A stretch of DNA of 64,000 nucleotides from Mesorhizobium tamadayense (GCF_003863365.1 NZ_RQXT01000025.1:28241-92240); one strand, 5' to 3'. Shown: positions 1-8,436, counted from the first letter of the stretch. Numbers and translations are program-made. Notes: a model not told the origin generated them from the sequence alone.

Positions 1-1
1 T

Positions 2-109
2 GCCCCGCTGCATGCCTATCAGCGTGACTTGCTTGTCGCCATTCTGACGCGGGAGTCGAACCGTGTTGAGGATGCGCTTGTCGATCTCTTTAACCGGGGC
101 ATCTCATGA
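2..109 (+). CDS. 3' end of a phage gene preceding the terminase
   Basis: An open frame enters from the left edge and ends at a TGA that overlaps the ATG of the terminase gene (ATGA). The visible 35 residues include LLVAILTRE and VEDALVDLFNRGIS. In Mu-like phages the gene just before the large terminase usually encodes the small terminase or gp27-like protein, so that is a guess from position only. The fragment is too short to identify. Confidence 0.5.
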   Translation, partial: APLHAYQRDLLVAILTRESNRVEDALVDLFNRGIS

Positions 110-1797
110 GCGGACCGATCTCAAAGGAGGAATGGGAGAAGGTCCGCCGCGAGAGCATGGCGAACCTCGACCACGTCATCGAGAGCGTCGGCCAGCCCAA
201 CGTCCTGCTTGCTTATCAATCGAAGGCAATCGAGCCGCTGGAAAGCGGCACGGCGCTGCTGGTCATTGAGAAGTCGCGTCGCGTCGGCCTGACGTGGGGC
301 CTGGCCTCCTACGCGGTGCTGCGCGCCGGCCGCACGCGGGCAGCCGGCGGCATGGACGTGATGTACATCTCCTACGCCCAGGAGATGACGCGCGAGTTCA
401 TCGACGCCTGTGCCATGTGGGCGCGCGCCTTCGCCCAGGCGACCATCGTCCTGGACGAATTCCTGTTCGACGATACCGACCCGGCGCATCCGGACGAGAC
501 GCGCCAGATCCAGGCCTTTCGCATTCGCTTCGCCTCAGGTTTCGAAGTGCTCGCGCTCTCCTCGGCGCCGCGCACGCTGCGCGGAAAGCAGGGCGCGGTC
601 ATCATCGACGAGGCCGCGTTCGTCGACAATCTGAAGGAGCTGCTGAAGGCCGCGCTGGCGTTCCTGATGTGGGGCGGCCAGGTGATCGTCTGCTCGACCC
701 ACAACGGCGCCGACAACGAGTTCAACGTTCTCGTCCAGGACATCCTGCACGAGCGTCGGCCGGGCACCCATCTGCGCATCGACTTCGACCAGGCGCTGCT
801 CGACGGCCTTTACCAGCGCATTTGTCTCGTCCGCGGCCGGGAATGGTCGCCCGAGGGCGAGGCAGAGTGGCGCCAGGAGATCATCGACTTCTATGGCGAC
901 GGCGCCGACGAGGAGCTGTTCTGCATCCCGTCAATGGGCTCCGGCGCCTGGCTGACAACGCCGCTGATCGAAGCGCGCATGACGATCGACCCCGAGGACG
1001 CACCGGTCATCCGCATATCGCTGCCGCTGGACTATCTCCAGCGGCCTAAGCTGGAACGCGACCATCTCTTCCAGATCCACCTCGACACGATCAAGGAAGC
1101 GCTGGAAGGCCTCGACGAGAACCGCCAGCACGCATTCGGCTATGACCCGGCCCGGAAGGCCGACCCGGCCGTGATGACGCTACTCTCAATTGACAAGGTG
1201 CTTACCAGGCGCGCGGCGCTGACGATCGAATTGCGCAACGTGCCATTTGCCGAGCAGAAGGCGGTCGCCGAGCTGATCCTCCGCAATGCGCCCCACCTGG
1301 TGGGCGCGGCGGTCGACGCGACGGGCACCGGCGCGAACCTTGCCGAGGATCTCGGGCGCGCCTTCGGCTTGCGCACCGACGAGACGCCGGGCGGCCTGGT
1401 CTGGGAAATCAAGCTTTCGCAGACCTGGTACAACGAGAATTTCCCGCCGCTTAAAACGGCCTTTGAAGACGGCGCCATCCAGCTCACCAGGGACGCCGAG
1501 CACGTCGTCGACCTTCGCCTGGTCAAGATCATTCGCGGCATCCCCTCGATCCCGCCCGAGCGCGTCGGCGAGGCCGGCGCCAAGCGGCACGGCGACTTCG
1601 CGGTGGCGCTCGTGCTCGCCTATTTCGCATCACGCATGCAGTGGCACGAATACGGCTACCAGCCAGCGCCGCCGGCCAAGAGCCGCTTTGACGAACGGGC
1701 AGGCAGCGACCAGGGCGGCGGCTGGCACGATCGGGCGAACGAGCGCGAGCGGCCCTTCCGCATGGCATCCATGCGCCGCAAACCGGGGATCTTCTGA
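106..1797 (+). CDS. Phage terminase large subunit (Mu gp28-like)
   Basis: This is the ATPase/nuclease that packages phage DNA into the prohead. The 563-residue length fits Mu gp28-type terminases. The N-terminal ATPase domain shows an atypical Walker A region (EKSRRVGLTWGLA, about residues 50 to 62), a Walker B motif with catalytic glutamate (GAVIIDEAAF, about 165 to 174) and the coupling motif VIVCSTHNG. The C-terminal RNase H-like nuclease is marked by the acidic positions FGYDPARKADPAV, GAAVDATGTG and HGDFAVALVLAY. The ATG overlaps the stop of the upstream frame, and the stop shares a base with the next start, so the genes are translationally coupled. A headful mechanism that packages flanking host DNA is inferred from the Mu relationship. 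Confidence 0.93.
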   Translation: MSGPISKEEWEKVRRESMANLDHVIESVGQPNVLLAYQSKAIEPLESGTALLVIEKSRRVGLTWGLASYAVLRAGRTRAAGGMDVMYISYAQEMTREFIDACAMWARAFAQATIVLDEFLFDDTDPAHPDETRQIQAFRIRFASGFEVLALSSAPRTLRGKQGAVIIDEAAFVDNLKELLKAALAFLMWGGQVIVCSTHNGADNEFNVLVQDILHERRPGTHLRIDFDQALLDGLYQRICLVRGREWSPEGEAEWRQEIIDFYGDGADEELFCIPSMGSGAWLTTPLIEARMTIDPEDAPVIRISLPLDYLQRPKLERDHLFQIHLDTIKEALEGLDENRQHAFGYDPARKADPAVMTLLSIDKVLTRRAALTIELRNVPFAEQKAVAELILRNAPHLVGAAVDATGTGANLAEDLGRAFGLRTDETPGGLVWEIKLSQTWYNENFPPLKTAFEDGAIQLTRDAEHVVDLRLVKIIRGIPSIPPERVGEAGAKRHGDFAVALVLAYFASRMQWHEYGYQPAPPAKSRFDERAGSDQGGGWHDRANERERPFRMASMRRKPGIF

Positions 1798-1982
1798 TGG
1801 CGCGCCCCGTCTATTGCAGCTTTTGCGGCCGGAGCCAGGACGAAGTGGCCTGCATGATCGCCGGTCCGGTCCTGGTCTTTATCTGCGATCTTTGCGTCGA
1901 GGATTGCCTGCCGATCATCGCTGCCAAGCGAGCCGAGGCAGCGTCTGGCGCGGCGGCGCAAGAAAGAGGTACCCATGGCTGA
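1797..1982 (+). CDS. Stand-alone ClpX-type C4 zinc-finger protein
   Basis: This 61-residue protein consists almost entirely of a ClpX-like zinc-binding domain. Its cysteines C7, C10, C30 and C33 form C-x2-C-x19-C-x2-C, one residue longer in the middle than in ClpX. The surrounding text (YCSFCGRSQDEV, MIAGP, FICDLCVEDC) closely follows the N-terminus of ClpX. There is no AAA+ domain; a short Ala-rich tail follows. In ClpX this domain dimerises and recruits substrates and adaptors, including MuA and lambda O, and ClpX is needed to remodel the Mu transpososome. A protein that modulates or competes with host ClpX is therefore plausible but is inference. The gene sits between terminase and portal, overlapping both. 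Confidence 0.88.
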   Translation: MARPVYCSFCGRSQDEVACMIAGPVLVFICDLCVEDCLPIIAAKRAEAASGAAAQERGTHG

Positions 1983-3540
1983 TGTCTTCAAGGGACTGGT
2001 CAACCAATATGGCCGGCCGATCGAGAAAGCGGCTCTCAAGATCGAGCAGGCCGCGCCGACCGCGCGCGGCGTACGGCGTCATGACGCCATGCACCCGGCC
2101 GCCGGCCTGACGCCAGGACGTCTCGCCGCTATCCTGAAATCGTCGATCGACGGCGACCCGGAGCAGTACCTGGCGCTTGCCGAGGATATCGAGGAGCGGG
2201 ATCTCCACTACGCTGGTGTGCTCGGCGTGCGCAAGCGCCAGGTGTCGGGACTGGAGATCACGGTCGAGGCCGCCGGCGATGACGCCGAGAGCGAGGCGTG
2301 CGCTCAGCTGGTGCGCGATGTCATCGGGCGCGAAGGCTTCGCCGACGAGCTGATCGATGTACTCGACGCGATCGGCAAGGGCTTCTCCTGCAACGAGATC
2401 ATCTGGGACACGTCGGAAAGCCAGTGGATGCCCAAGCGGCTTGCCTGGCGGGATCCGCGCTGGTTCACCTTCGACCTGGTGGACGGCGAAACGCCGCTGC
2501 TGCGCGACGATGACGGCCAGATGGTGCCGCTGAACCCCTATCAGTGGGTCTATCACCCGGCCAAGGCCAAATCCGGCCTGCCGATCCGGGGCGGCATCGC
2601 GCGCGCCGCTGCCTGGACGTTCCTGTTCAAGAGCTTCACCGTCAAGGACTGGGCGATCTTCTGCGAGGCCTATGGCCAGCCGCTGCGGCTCGGCAAATAC
2701 GATGCCGGCGCATCCGAACGCGACAAGGAGGTGTTGCTCGAAGCGGTCAGCAATATCGGCGTCGATTATGCCGCGATCGTTCCGGCATCGATGGCGGTCG
2801 AATTCGTCAAGGCCGATATCGCCGGTTCGCACGCACTCTACAGGGAACGCGCCGACTGGCTCGACCAGCAGGTTTCCAAGGTCGTGCTCGGCCAGACCGG
2901 CACCACGGACGCCATCGCCGGCGGCCATGCTGTCGGCAAGACGCACGACGGCGTCCGCGACGATATCGAGATAGCAGACGCCCGCCAGCTCGCCGGCTCA
3001 CTCAATCGCGACCTGACGCGGCCGGTAGTCGATCTCAACCGGGGACCGCAGAAGAAGTACCCGCGGATCTGCATCGGCCGGCCTGACGAGGTCGACGTGG
3101 GCGCCCTGGTGAAGAACGTGGTGCAACTGATCCCATTCGGGCTGCCGGTCGGCAAGAAGGCGATGCTCCAAAAGATCGGCCTGCCCGAGCCGAAGCCCGA
3201 CGAGGAGCTGCTGGTCGCGCCCAAGCAGCCGGCGCGGGTCGATCCCAATGCGCAGCCCATTCCAGGCGACCAGCTGGAGGAGGCGGTCAACTCGGCGCAA
3301 GCGCAGAAGCGCGATGCGATCGAGCGGGCGGCCGACACCCTGGTCGGCGAATGGGAGCCGCTGGTAAAGCCGATCGTCGCCGGCCTCGAGGCGGAGATCG
3401 CGGCCGCCAGATCGACCGACGAGGTGAAGGCAATCCTGGCGAAGCGGTTTGAAGGCCTCGACGTCAAGGCCCTGACCGAGCAGTTGGCCCGGTCGGCCTT
3501 TGCGGCCCGGCTGGCCGGCGAGGCCGGCGAAACGCTCTAG
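1975..3540 (+). CDS. Phage portal protein (Mu gp29-like, DUF935)
   Basis: The 521-residue protein matches the DUF935 portal family of Mu-like phages. It forms the dodecameric ring at the capsid vertex through which DNA passes and to which the tail attaches. Typical segments are DLHYAGVLGVRKRQVSGLE near residue 80, a tryptophan-rich core (WDTSESQWMPKRLAWRDPRWF) and KDWAIFCEAYGQPLRLGKYD near 225. A Gln- and Ala-rich helical tail follows. The ATG at 1975 overlaps the zinc-finger stop by 8 bases and is preceded by AGAAAGAGGT, a good ribosome site. Neighbours (terminase upstream, gpF-like protein downstream) support the call. Confidence 0.93.
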   Translation: MADVFKGLVNQYGRPIEKAALKIEQAAPTARGVRRHDAMHPAAGLTPGRLAAILKSSIDGDPEQYLALAEDIEERDLHYAGVLGVRKRQVSGLEITVEAAGDDAESEACAQLVRDVIGREGFADELIDVLDAIGKGFSCNEIIWDTSESQWMPKRLAWRDPRWFTFDLVDGETPLLRDDDGQMVPLNPYQWVYHPAKAKSGLPIRGGIARAAAWTFLFKSFTVKDWAIFCEAYGQPLRLGKYDAGASERDKEVLLEAVSNIGVDYAAIVPASMAVEFVKADIAGSHALYRERADWLDQQVSKVVLGQTGTTDAIAGGHAVGKTHDGVRDDIEIADARQLAGSLNRDLTRPVVDLNRGPQKKYPRICIGRPDEVDVGALVKNVVQLIPFGLPVGKKAMLQKIGLPEPKPDEELLVAPKQPARVDPNAQPIPGDQLEEAVNSAQAQKRDAIERAADTLVGEWEPLVKPIVAGLEAEIAAARSTDEVKAILAKRFEGLDVKALTEQLARSAFAARLAGEAGETL

Positions 3541-3558
3541 AAAAAGAGGGAACCATCT

Positions 3559-3714
3559 ATGATGACCTGCGTGTTCTACATTTTGGCCGCTTTGGCCTTC
3601 GTCGCCTTCTTCTACAGGTCCAAGATCCGAGATGGGCATGGCATGGCCTACTCGGCCGTCATGGTGATTATCTGGATCGCAGCAGCGCTCTGGTGGTCAG
3701 GTAAGATCGGCTGA
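3559..3714 (+). CDS. Small two-helix membrane protein of the head operon
   Basis: A 51-residue open frame (ATGATG start preceded by AAAGAGGGAACC) lies between the portal and gpF genes. It has two hydrophobic segments, roughly residues 4 to 18 (CVFYILAALAFVAFF) and 32 to 46 (SAVMVIIWIAAALWW), joined by a basic loop (RSKIRDGHG). This hairpin topology is seen in small phage membrane proteins, including some holins and spanin-associated or exclusion proteins, but nothing here decides among them. No homologue is recognised. Its stop is 4 bases before the next start, so it is probably co-translated. Confidence 0.65.
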   Translation: MMTCVFYILAALAFVAFFYRSKIRDGHGMAYSAVMVIIWIAAALWWSGKIG

Positions 3715-3718
3715 GCTC

Positions 3719-4513
3719 GTGCCCACCGAGCTCAAGCCGCTCCCGCCAGTCGACGCCATTGCCGCCCTCTTCGCACGCGGCCAGCGCCTCGACCCGTCCT
3801 TCGCCTGGCAGGATGTCTGGCAGGACACGCATGCGTCGATGTTCACGGTCGCCAAGTCGGCCGGCTTCGACATCCTGGGCGACATCTATGCCGCGCTGTT
3901 CAAGGCGCTCGCCCAGGGCAAGACCTTCCAACAGTTCGCGGCCGAGCTGACGCCGCTGCTTCAGACGAAAGGCTGGTGGGGCCAGCAGCCGGCATTCGAT
4001 CCGCTCTCGGGCGAAACGCGGTGGTCGCAGCTCGGCAGCTTGCGGCGCCTCACGACCATCTTCGATGTCAACATGCGCGTCAGTTACGCCGCCGGCCATT
4101 GGGCGTCGTTCGAGCGCGTCAAGAAAGTGCGGCCGTTCCTCCGTTACGTGCACCTGGAGGGTCAGGAGCATCCTCGGCTGCTGCATCATCTGTGGCACAA
4201 CACCGTGCTGCTGGTTGACCATCCCTGGTGGAACACCCATGCCTGCCCGAACGGCTGGAACTGCCACTGCACCCTGCAGAGCCTCTCGCAACGCGACGTC
4301 GACCGCCTGGAGCGCGAGGGCGAGAAGCTGAAGTTCGAGCCGGTGCCAGGCGGCGAAACCGTCTACGTCAACCAGCGCACCGGCGAGACGACCGCGGTGC
4401 CGGACGGCATCGATCCGGGCTGGGCCTACAATCCCGGCAAGGCCGGTTTCTCGATGATCGAAAGGGCGGCCAAGGCGAAGATGGCGGGGGGCCTCTCGGA
4501 TGCTGGCAGTTGA
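3719..4513 (+). CDS. Phage head morphogenesis protein (Mu gpF-like)
   Basis: The 264-residue protein carries the Phage Mu F domain found in minor head proteins of Mu, SPP1 gp7 and relatives. The diagnostic C-terminal part is present: RYVHLEGQEHPR, LWHNTVLLVDHPWWNTH and the Cys/His signature PNGWNCHCTLQSLS near residue 180. These proteins sit at the portal region and take part in capsid assembly or DNA ejection. Translation probably starts at GTG 3719, 4 bases after the preceding stop. The last codons overlap the ATG of the next gene. The order portal then gpF is the standard Mu order. Confidence 0.9.
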   Translation: MPTELKPLPPVDAIAALFARGQRLDPSFAWQDVWQDTHASMFTVAKSAGFDILGDIYAALFKALAQGKTFQQFAAELTPLLQTKGWWGQQPAFDPLSGETRWSQLGSLRRLTTIFDVNMRVSYAAGHWASFERVKKVRPFLRYVHLEGQEHPRLLHHLWHNTVLLVDHPWWNTHACPNGWNCHCTLQSLSQRDVDRLEREGEKLKFEPVPGGETVYVNQRTGETTAVPDGIDPGWAYNPGKAGFSMIERAAKAKMAGGLSDAGS

Positions 4514-4844
4514 GAGAACGACGCGACTGTTCATCAAATCGCTCCAGGATGCGTTGCCAGGCGTGCGGCTTCAGGTGTCGCGATGGCACAACATCGCCGG
4601 GCGGTGGAACTACGTCTTCATCTTCATGCCGCATCGCAGCTTCAAGGTGCGGATCTCGGACCATGCCATCGGTATGCGACGAGCGCTCCGCGGCGAGGAA
4701 GATCTCTGCATCGTCGCCGGTCGGCTTCCGTCGAGCTGGGCCGTCTGGTTGGGCGATCTGGCGGCCATCTATCGAAGCCAGCAGCAACGCGCGGCAACCC
4801 TTCCCCGCTCCACTGGCCCGGAAAATCGACCCGTCGCGCTGTAG
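4500..4844 (+). CDS. Hypothetical phage protein
   Basis: A 114-residue protein starts inside the end of the gpF-like gene (14-base overlap) in the same operon. It is basic and compact, with an alternating pattern suggesting an alpha/beta fold: RLFIKSLQDALPGVRLQVSRW, WNYVFIFMPHRSFKVRISDHA, DLCIVAGRLPSSWAVWLGDL. The C-terminal 25 residues look disordered. I do not recognise a family. Position between gpF and the protease/scaffold gene suggests a head-assembly accessory, but this is inference. The following 200 bases up to the protease start hold no gene I can support. Confidence 0.6.
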   Translation: MLAVERTTRLFIKSLQDALPGVRLQVSRWHNIAGRWNYVFIFMPHRSFKVRISDHAIGMRRALRGEEDLCIVAGRLPSSWAVWLGDLAAIYRSQQQRAATLPRSTGPENRPVAL

Positions 4845-5047
4845 ACCCGTTCAAAACCGTTTTTAGAGCCTATCCAAGCCCCGAGCGAGGACCGGCTTGC
4901 CGGATGTTTGCCGGTCGGCTACCGTTCAGCGGCGAATAGGCCTTTCCTGCGGCCACAGCCATCGCCTCCCGTTCGTTCCATCCGCTTTGTTTGATGGCGA
5001 CCGCCGTCGCCATGCCACGCAGCGACCGAACCAGCCAATGTCCGGCG

Positions 5048-6208
5048 ATGCACAACGCACTCGCCGCCCTCCTTTCGGCCGCCCTGGTCGCTTCGAATTC
5101 CACTGCACTCACCTCAGCTGATGCGGATGGCGACAAGTGGGTGCAGCTGGTGCCGGCCGGAACCTTCTCCGGCCGGGCCGGCGGTGGCCCCTGGACCACG
5201 GGCGACAGGGCGTCGATGGAAACGATCGTCGCCAACACCCGTCAATATGCCGGCTCGACCGACCTGGTTATCGACTATGACCATCAGGCTGTGTTCGGCG
5301 CCGTGCCTGGTGTCGGCGGCACGGCCCGCGCCGCCGGCTGGATTAAGGAACTGCAGGCGCGCGATGACGGCATCTGGGGCCGCGTCCAATGGACGGCTGC
5401 TGCCTCGGCTGCGATCAAGGCCAGCGAGTACCGCTACCTCTCGCCGGTGTTCTTCCATGACAAGACCTCCGGCCGCGTGCTCGCCATCCGCATGGCCGGA
5501 CTAACCAACACGCCGAACCTCGACCTGGTCGCGGTCGCGGCGAGTGCGCTTCTTCCGAACAACAACCCGACTGGAGACAACATGGACAAGATCCTGTCCG
5601 CCCTCGGCCTCGCCAAGGGCACCAATGAAGACGGCGTCGTTGCCGCCATCAACGCCCACCTGACCAGCAGCACGGCGATCGCCAGGGCTGCCGGGCTGAC
5701 CGAGGCAGCGAAGCCTGAAGATGTCGTGACGGCGATCAATTCGATTGTCGCCGATCGCGCCAAGTTCGCACAGGCCGCCGGCCTGACTGCGGCCGCGAAG
5801 TCGGATGAGATCGTCACGGCGGTGCAGTCGGCGGTCGCTGGCGCCAAGCCGGATCCGACCAAGTTCGTGCCGATCGAGCAGGTGACCGCGCTGCAGAACG
5901 ACGTGAAGGAGCTGCAGAAGACCTTGACGGCCGACAAGGCCGAGGAAGCCGTCAATTCGGCAATCAAGGAAGGCAAGCTGGCGCCGGCGCTGAAGGACTG
6001 GGGCCTCGATCTCTACAAGGCCGATCCCAAGAAGTTCGAAACCTTCGCCGGCAGCGCGCCGGTGCTGACGACGCCGCAGCTGAAGACGCCGAAGAAGGAC
6101 GGCACTGCCGCCGAGGCGCTCACCGAGGCGCAGCTCGCCGTCTGCTCGCAGCTCGGCATCAAGCCCGAAGACTTCAAGAAGACGCTGGCCGACGAGGCGA
6201 AGGCTTAA
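5048..6208 (+). CDS. Mu-like prophage protease/scaffold (gpI/gpZ-like)
   Basis: The N-terminal half matches the Mu I protease family: WVQLVPAGTFSGRAG, DLVIDYDHQAV (the conserved acidic/His segment), ARAAGWIKELQARDDGIWGRVQWT and SEYRYLSPVFFHDKTSGRVLAIRMAGLTNTPNLDL. The C-terminal half is Ala/Lys-rich and helical (IEQVTALQNDVKELQKTL), as expected for a fused scaffold. The protein would shape the prohead and then process it. I chose ATG 5048 (MHNALAALLSA) because the family starts close to this point; an upstream ATG at 4991 would add 19 residues. An internal ATG at 5582 could release the scaffold alone, as Mu gpZ does. It lies directly before the decoration and capsid genes. Confidence 0.88.
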   Translation: MHNALAALLSAALVASNSTALTSADADGDKWVQLVPAGTFSGRAGGGPWTTGDRASMETIVANTRQYAGSTDLVIDYDHQAVFGAVPGVGGTARAAGWIKELQARDDGIWGRVQWTAAASAAIKASEYRYLSPVFFHDKTSGRVLAIRMAGLTNTPNLDLVAVAASALLPNNNPTGDNMDKILSALGLAKGTNEDGVVAAINAHLTSSTAIARAAGLTEAAKPEDVVTAINSIVADRAKFAQAAGLTAAAKSDEIVTAVQSAVAGAKPDPTKFVPIEQVTALQNDVKELQKTLTADKAEEAVNSAIKEGKLAPALKDWGLDLYKADPKKFETFAGSAPVLTTPQLKTPKKDGTAAEALTEAQLAVCSQLGIKPEDFKKTLADEAKA

Positions 6209-6269
6209 GGCCTCCGCTTCCGGCTGATCTGATCAACGGGCCAAGCGCCCAGCCAAAGGACCGATTTCG

Positions 6270-7058
6270 ATGACTGCTCTTGCCCAGGACCGCAACACCT
6301 CTCAGCTGATCGGCGCCATGCTGTCGGCCAGCGTCGCCGCCGCCGTGCTGATCTATGGCGGCTCGATCGTCATGCGCAATTCGGCCGGCGACGTCACCAA
6401 GGGCCAGACCGCCCTCGGTCTCATCGGCGTCGGCATCGCCAACCACCGCGTCGACAATTCCGACGGCGCGGCGGGCGACGAAGACATCGACGTCCTGCAG
6501 GGTGTCTTCAAGGTGGCGAACTCGGCGGCGGCGGACGCAATCACCGCTGCCGATATCGGCAAGCCCTGCTACGCAGTCGACGATCAGACGGTCGCCAAGA
6601 CCAACGGTCTGACCGCTGGCCTCGCAACCAGGTCGCCGGCCGGCGTCATCGTCGGCGTCGAGGCGACCGGCGTCCAGGTTCTCTTCAACGAAGCGATCCT
6701 GCGGGCGGTACTCAGCGGCGACCGGATCATCGTCCCGGTCCGCGTCACGACCCTGGTCGGCGCGGGCGTCTACCGCGTGATCTCGCCGGTCGCCGGCAAG
6801 GTGCTCAGCATCGGTTCGATCATCGAGGGCGTGCTGACCACCGGGGATGCCACGCTGACCGGCAAGATCGGCGGCGCCGCGATCACCACCGGCGTCATCA
6901 CCATCACCCAGGCCGGCTCGGCCGCCGGCGACAAGGACTATGCAGCGCCCACGGCGGCCAACACCGTCGCTGCCGGCGACGAGCTGTCCCTGACGGTGGG
7001 CGGCACCAACGCCACCGCATCCGCCGCCAACTGCTTCTTCGAAATCGAGCGCGCCTAG
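6270..7058 (+). CDS. Probable capsid decoration protein
   Basis: The 262-residue protein lies between protease/scaffold and major capsid genes, the usual place for the decoration protein. The N-terminal two thirds are Gly/Ala/Val-rich beta sequence with repeated features of DUF2190-like coat proteins (GGSIVMRNSAGDVTKG, DIGKPCYAVDDQTVAKTNG, SPAGVIVGVEATGVQVLF). The last 90 residues form a second Gly/Thr-rich beta domain (ATLTGKIGGAAITTGVITITQAG), which may be a surface-exposed extension. Function is inferred from position and composition; I saw no catalytic motif. RBS-like sequence AAAGGACCG precedes the ATG. Confidence 0.7.
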   Translation: MTALAQDRNTSQLIGAMLSASVAAAVLIYGGSIVMRNSAGDVTKGQTALGLIGVGIANHRVDNSDGAAGDEDIDVLQGVFKVANSAAADAITAADIGKPCYAVDDQTVAKTNGLTAGLATRSPAGVIVGVEATGVQVLFNEAILRAVLSGDRIIVPVRVTTLVGAGVYRVISPVAGKVLSIGSIIEGVLTTGDATLTGKIGGAAITTGVITITQAGSAAGDKDYAAPTAANTVAAGDELSLTVGGTNATASAANCFFEIERA

Positions 7059-7096
7059 TCCGGGCGCGCTCCGCAACGCAACAAGGATCTGCACCT

Positions 7097-7990
7097 ATGC
7101 TCGTCAATGCCGCCAATCTCGACGCGCTGCGCGCCGGCTTCTCGACCGCCTTCCAGGCCGGTCTCGGCCAGGCGCCCAGCCAGTGGCAGCGCATCGCCAC
7201 CCGCTTCACCTCGACCACGCGTTCCAACAAGTACGGCTGGCTGGGCGACCTGCCGGGCATGCGCGAATGGATCGGCCCGCGCCAGGTGCATGGTCTCAAG
7301 CAGTACGACTACGCCATCGAGAACAAGCCCTACGAAGAGACGATCGGCGTCGACCGCGACGACATCGAGGACGACAACCTCGGCATCTACGCGCCGCGTT
7401 TCACCGCCATGGGCCGGGCGGTCGGTTCCAGCAAGGACACGCTGGTCTTCGGCGCGCTGAAGGCCGGGTTCGCCACCGAGTGCTATGACGATCAGTATTT
7501 CTTCGACACCGACCACGTCGTCCTCGACGCGGACGGCGCCGAGACCTCCGTCGCCAACACCGATGGCGGCGCCGGCACGCCCTGGTTCCTCATCGACAGC
7601 AAGCAGCCGATCAATCCGCTGATCCTGCAGGTCCGCAAGGAAGCCCAGTTCGTCAGCAAGGACCGTCCGGAAGACGACAACGTCTTCATGAACAAGCAGT
7701 TCCTCTACGGAGCTGACGGCCGCTGGGCGGTCGGATTCGGCTTCTGGCAGTGGTGCTGGGGTTCCAAGCAGACGCTCGACGCGACGCACTACGCCACGGC
7801 GCGCGCCGCCCTGTCGTCCATGAAGGGCGACTATGGCCGGCCGATCGGCGTCATGCCGGACCTGCTGGTCGTTCCCCCGTCGCTCGAAAGCGCCGCCCGC
7901 AAGATCGTCAATTCCGACTATGCCGCCGGCGGCGAGACCAACGAGTGGAAGGGCACCGCCGAGCTGCTCGTCGTTCCCTGGCTGGCCTGA
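7097..7990 (+). CDS. Major capsid protein (Mu gpT-like)
   Basis: The 297-residue protein matches the Mu gpT major head subunit family, HK97 fold. Recognisable segments are the N-terminal LVNAANLDALRAGFSTAFQAG, the KYGWLGDLPGMREWIGPR motif, the E-loop-like KPYEETIGVDRDDIEDD and the C-terminal MPDLLVVPPSLESAARKIVNSDYAAGGETNEWKGTAELLVVPWL. It forms the icosahedral shell. The start at 7097 follows AACAAGGATCTGCACCT. A strong hairpin comes directly after the stop, which could set the level of this highly expressed gene relative to those downstream. Confidence 0.94.
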   Translation: MLVNAANLDALRAGFSTAFQAGLGQAPSQWQRIATRFTSTTRSNKYGWLGDLPGMREWIGPRQVHGLKQYDYAIENKPYEETIGVDRDDIEDDNLGIYAPRFTAMGRAVGSSKDTLVFGALKAGFATECYDDQYFFDTDHVVLDADGAETSVANTDGGAGTPWFLIDSKQPINPLILQVRKEAQFVSKDRPEDDNVFMNKQFLYGADGRWAVGFGFWQWCWGSKQTLDATHYATARAALSSMKGDYGRPIGVMPDLLVVPPSLESAARKIVNSDYAAGGETNEWKGTAELLVVPWLA

Positions 7991-8008
7991 TCGGCCCGGA
8001 ACCTTTTC

Positions 8009-8043
8009 ACCTGCCGGCATCACCCCAACGGATGCCGGCAGGT
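8009..8043 (+). terminator. 12-bp perfect hairpin after the capsid gene
   Basis: ACCTGCCGGCAT at 8009 to 8020 is repeated inverted at 8032 to 8043 around an 11-base loop, 18 bases after the capsid stop, followed by CTTTCGG. The weak T run suggests a partial terminator or an mRNA 3'-end stabiliser rather than a full stop of the late transcript. Confidence 0.6.
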
Positions 8044-8083
8044 CTTTCGGAAGCAGTTGGGTCAATGTCCAAGAGGAAATCCG

Positions 8084-8392
8084 ATGAAGCTCTTTCGATC
8101 TCTTCAGTTTTTATGCCTGGCATCTGCCGTCGCGTTCGTTGCCGTTGCCAGCGCCGGCGGCGAGATCTACTTGCCTCGCCCTTCCAGCTGGGCAGGTGCT
8201 GCCGACTGGCTCACCGCCAGTGTCGTCGCCGATGCCATGCGCGATGTCACGATCGTCCTGGCGATGCTGGTGATTTCGTTGCTGGTGTTTGCCTCCGGGA
8301 TCATTGCCGGTGACTGGAGGCGCGAGCGCCACCTCAGCCGTCATGTCGATCCGCAGCACTTCTCCGGGCTTGGCCGATCTCCACCTGGTTGA
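8084..8392 (+). CDS. Small exported or membrane phage protein
   Basis: ATG 8084 is preceded by AAGAGGAAATCCG and gives 102 residues. The first 26 residues resemble a signal peptide or membrane anchor (MKLFRSLQFLCLASAVAFVAVASAGG). A second strong hydrophobic helix lies near residues 52 to 70 (VTIVLAMLVISLLVFASGIIAG) and is followed by a basic, cytoplasm-type tail (DWRRERHLSRH). No family is recognised. It is flanked by two hairpins inside the head operon, so it may be separately expressed. Membrane location argues against a structural role; an exclusion or lysis accessory is possible but unsupported. Confidence 0.6.
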   Translation: MKLFRSLQFLCLASAVAFVAVASAGGEIYLPRPSSWAGAADWLTASVVADAMRDVTIVLAMLVISLLVFASGIIAGDWRRERHLSRHVDPQHFSGLGRSPPG

Positions 8393-8414
8393 CCGTAGAC
8401 CTGCCGAAGATCCT

Positions 8415-8436
8415 GCCGGCCTCGGCCGGCGGGTTT
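8415..8436 (+). terminator. GC hairpin with short T tract
   Basis: GCCGGC at 8415 to 8420 pairs with GCCGGC at 8425 to 8430 across CTCG, followed by GGGTTTTC. It lies between the small membrane protein and the gp35-like gene and resembles a weak intrinsic terminator or attenuator. Confidence 0.4.

Noticed and set aside
4870..5238. Minus-strand open frame of 122 codons before the protease gene
   Set aside because: It overlaps the conserved protease frame for much of its length, lacks a family signature and is on the wrong strand for the phage operon.
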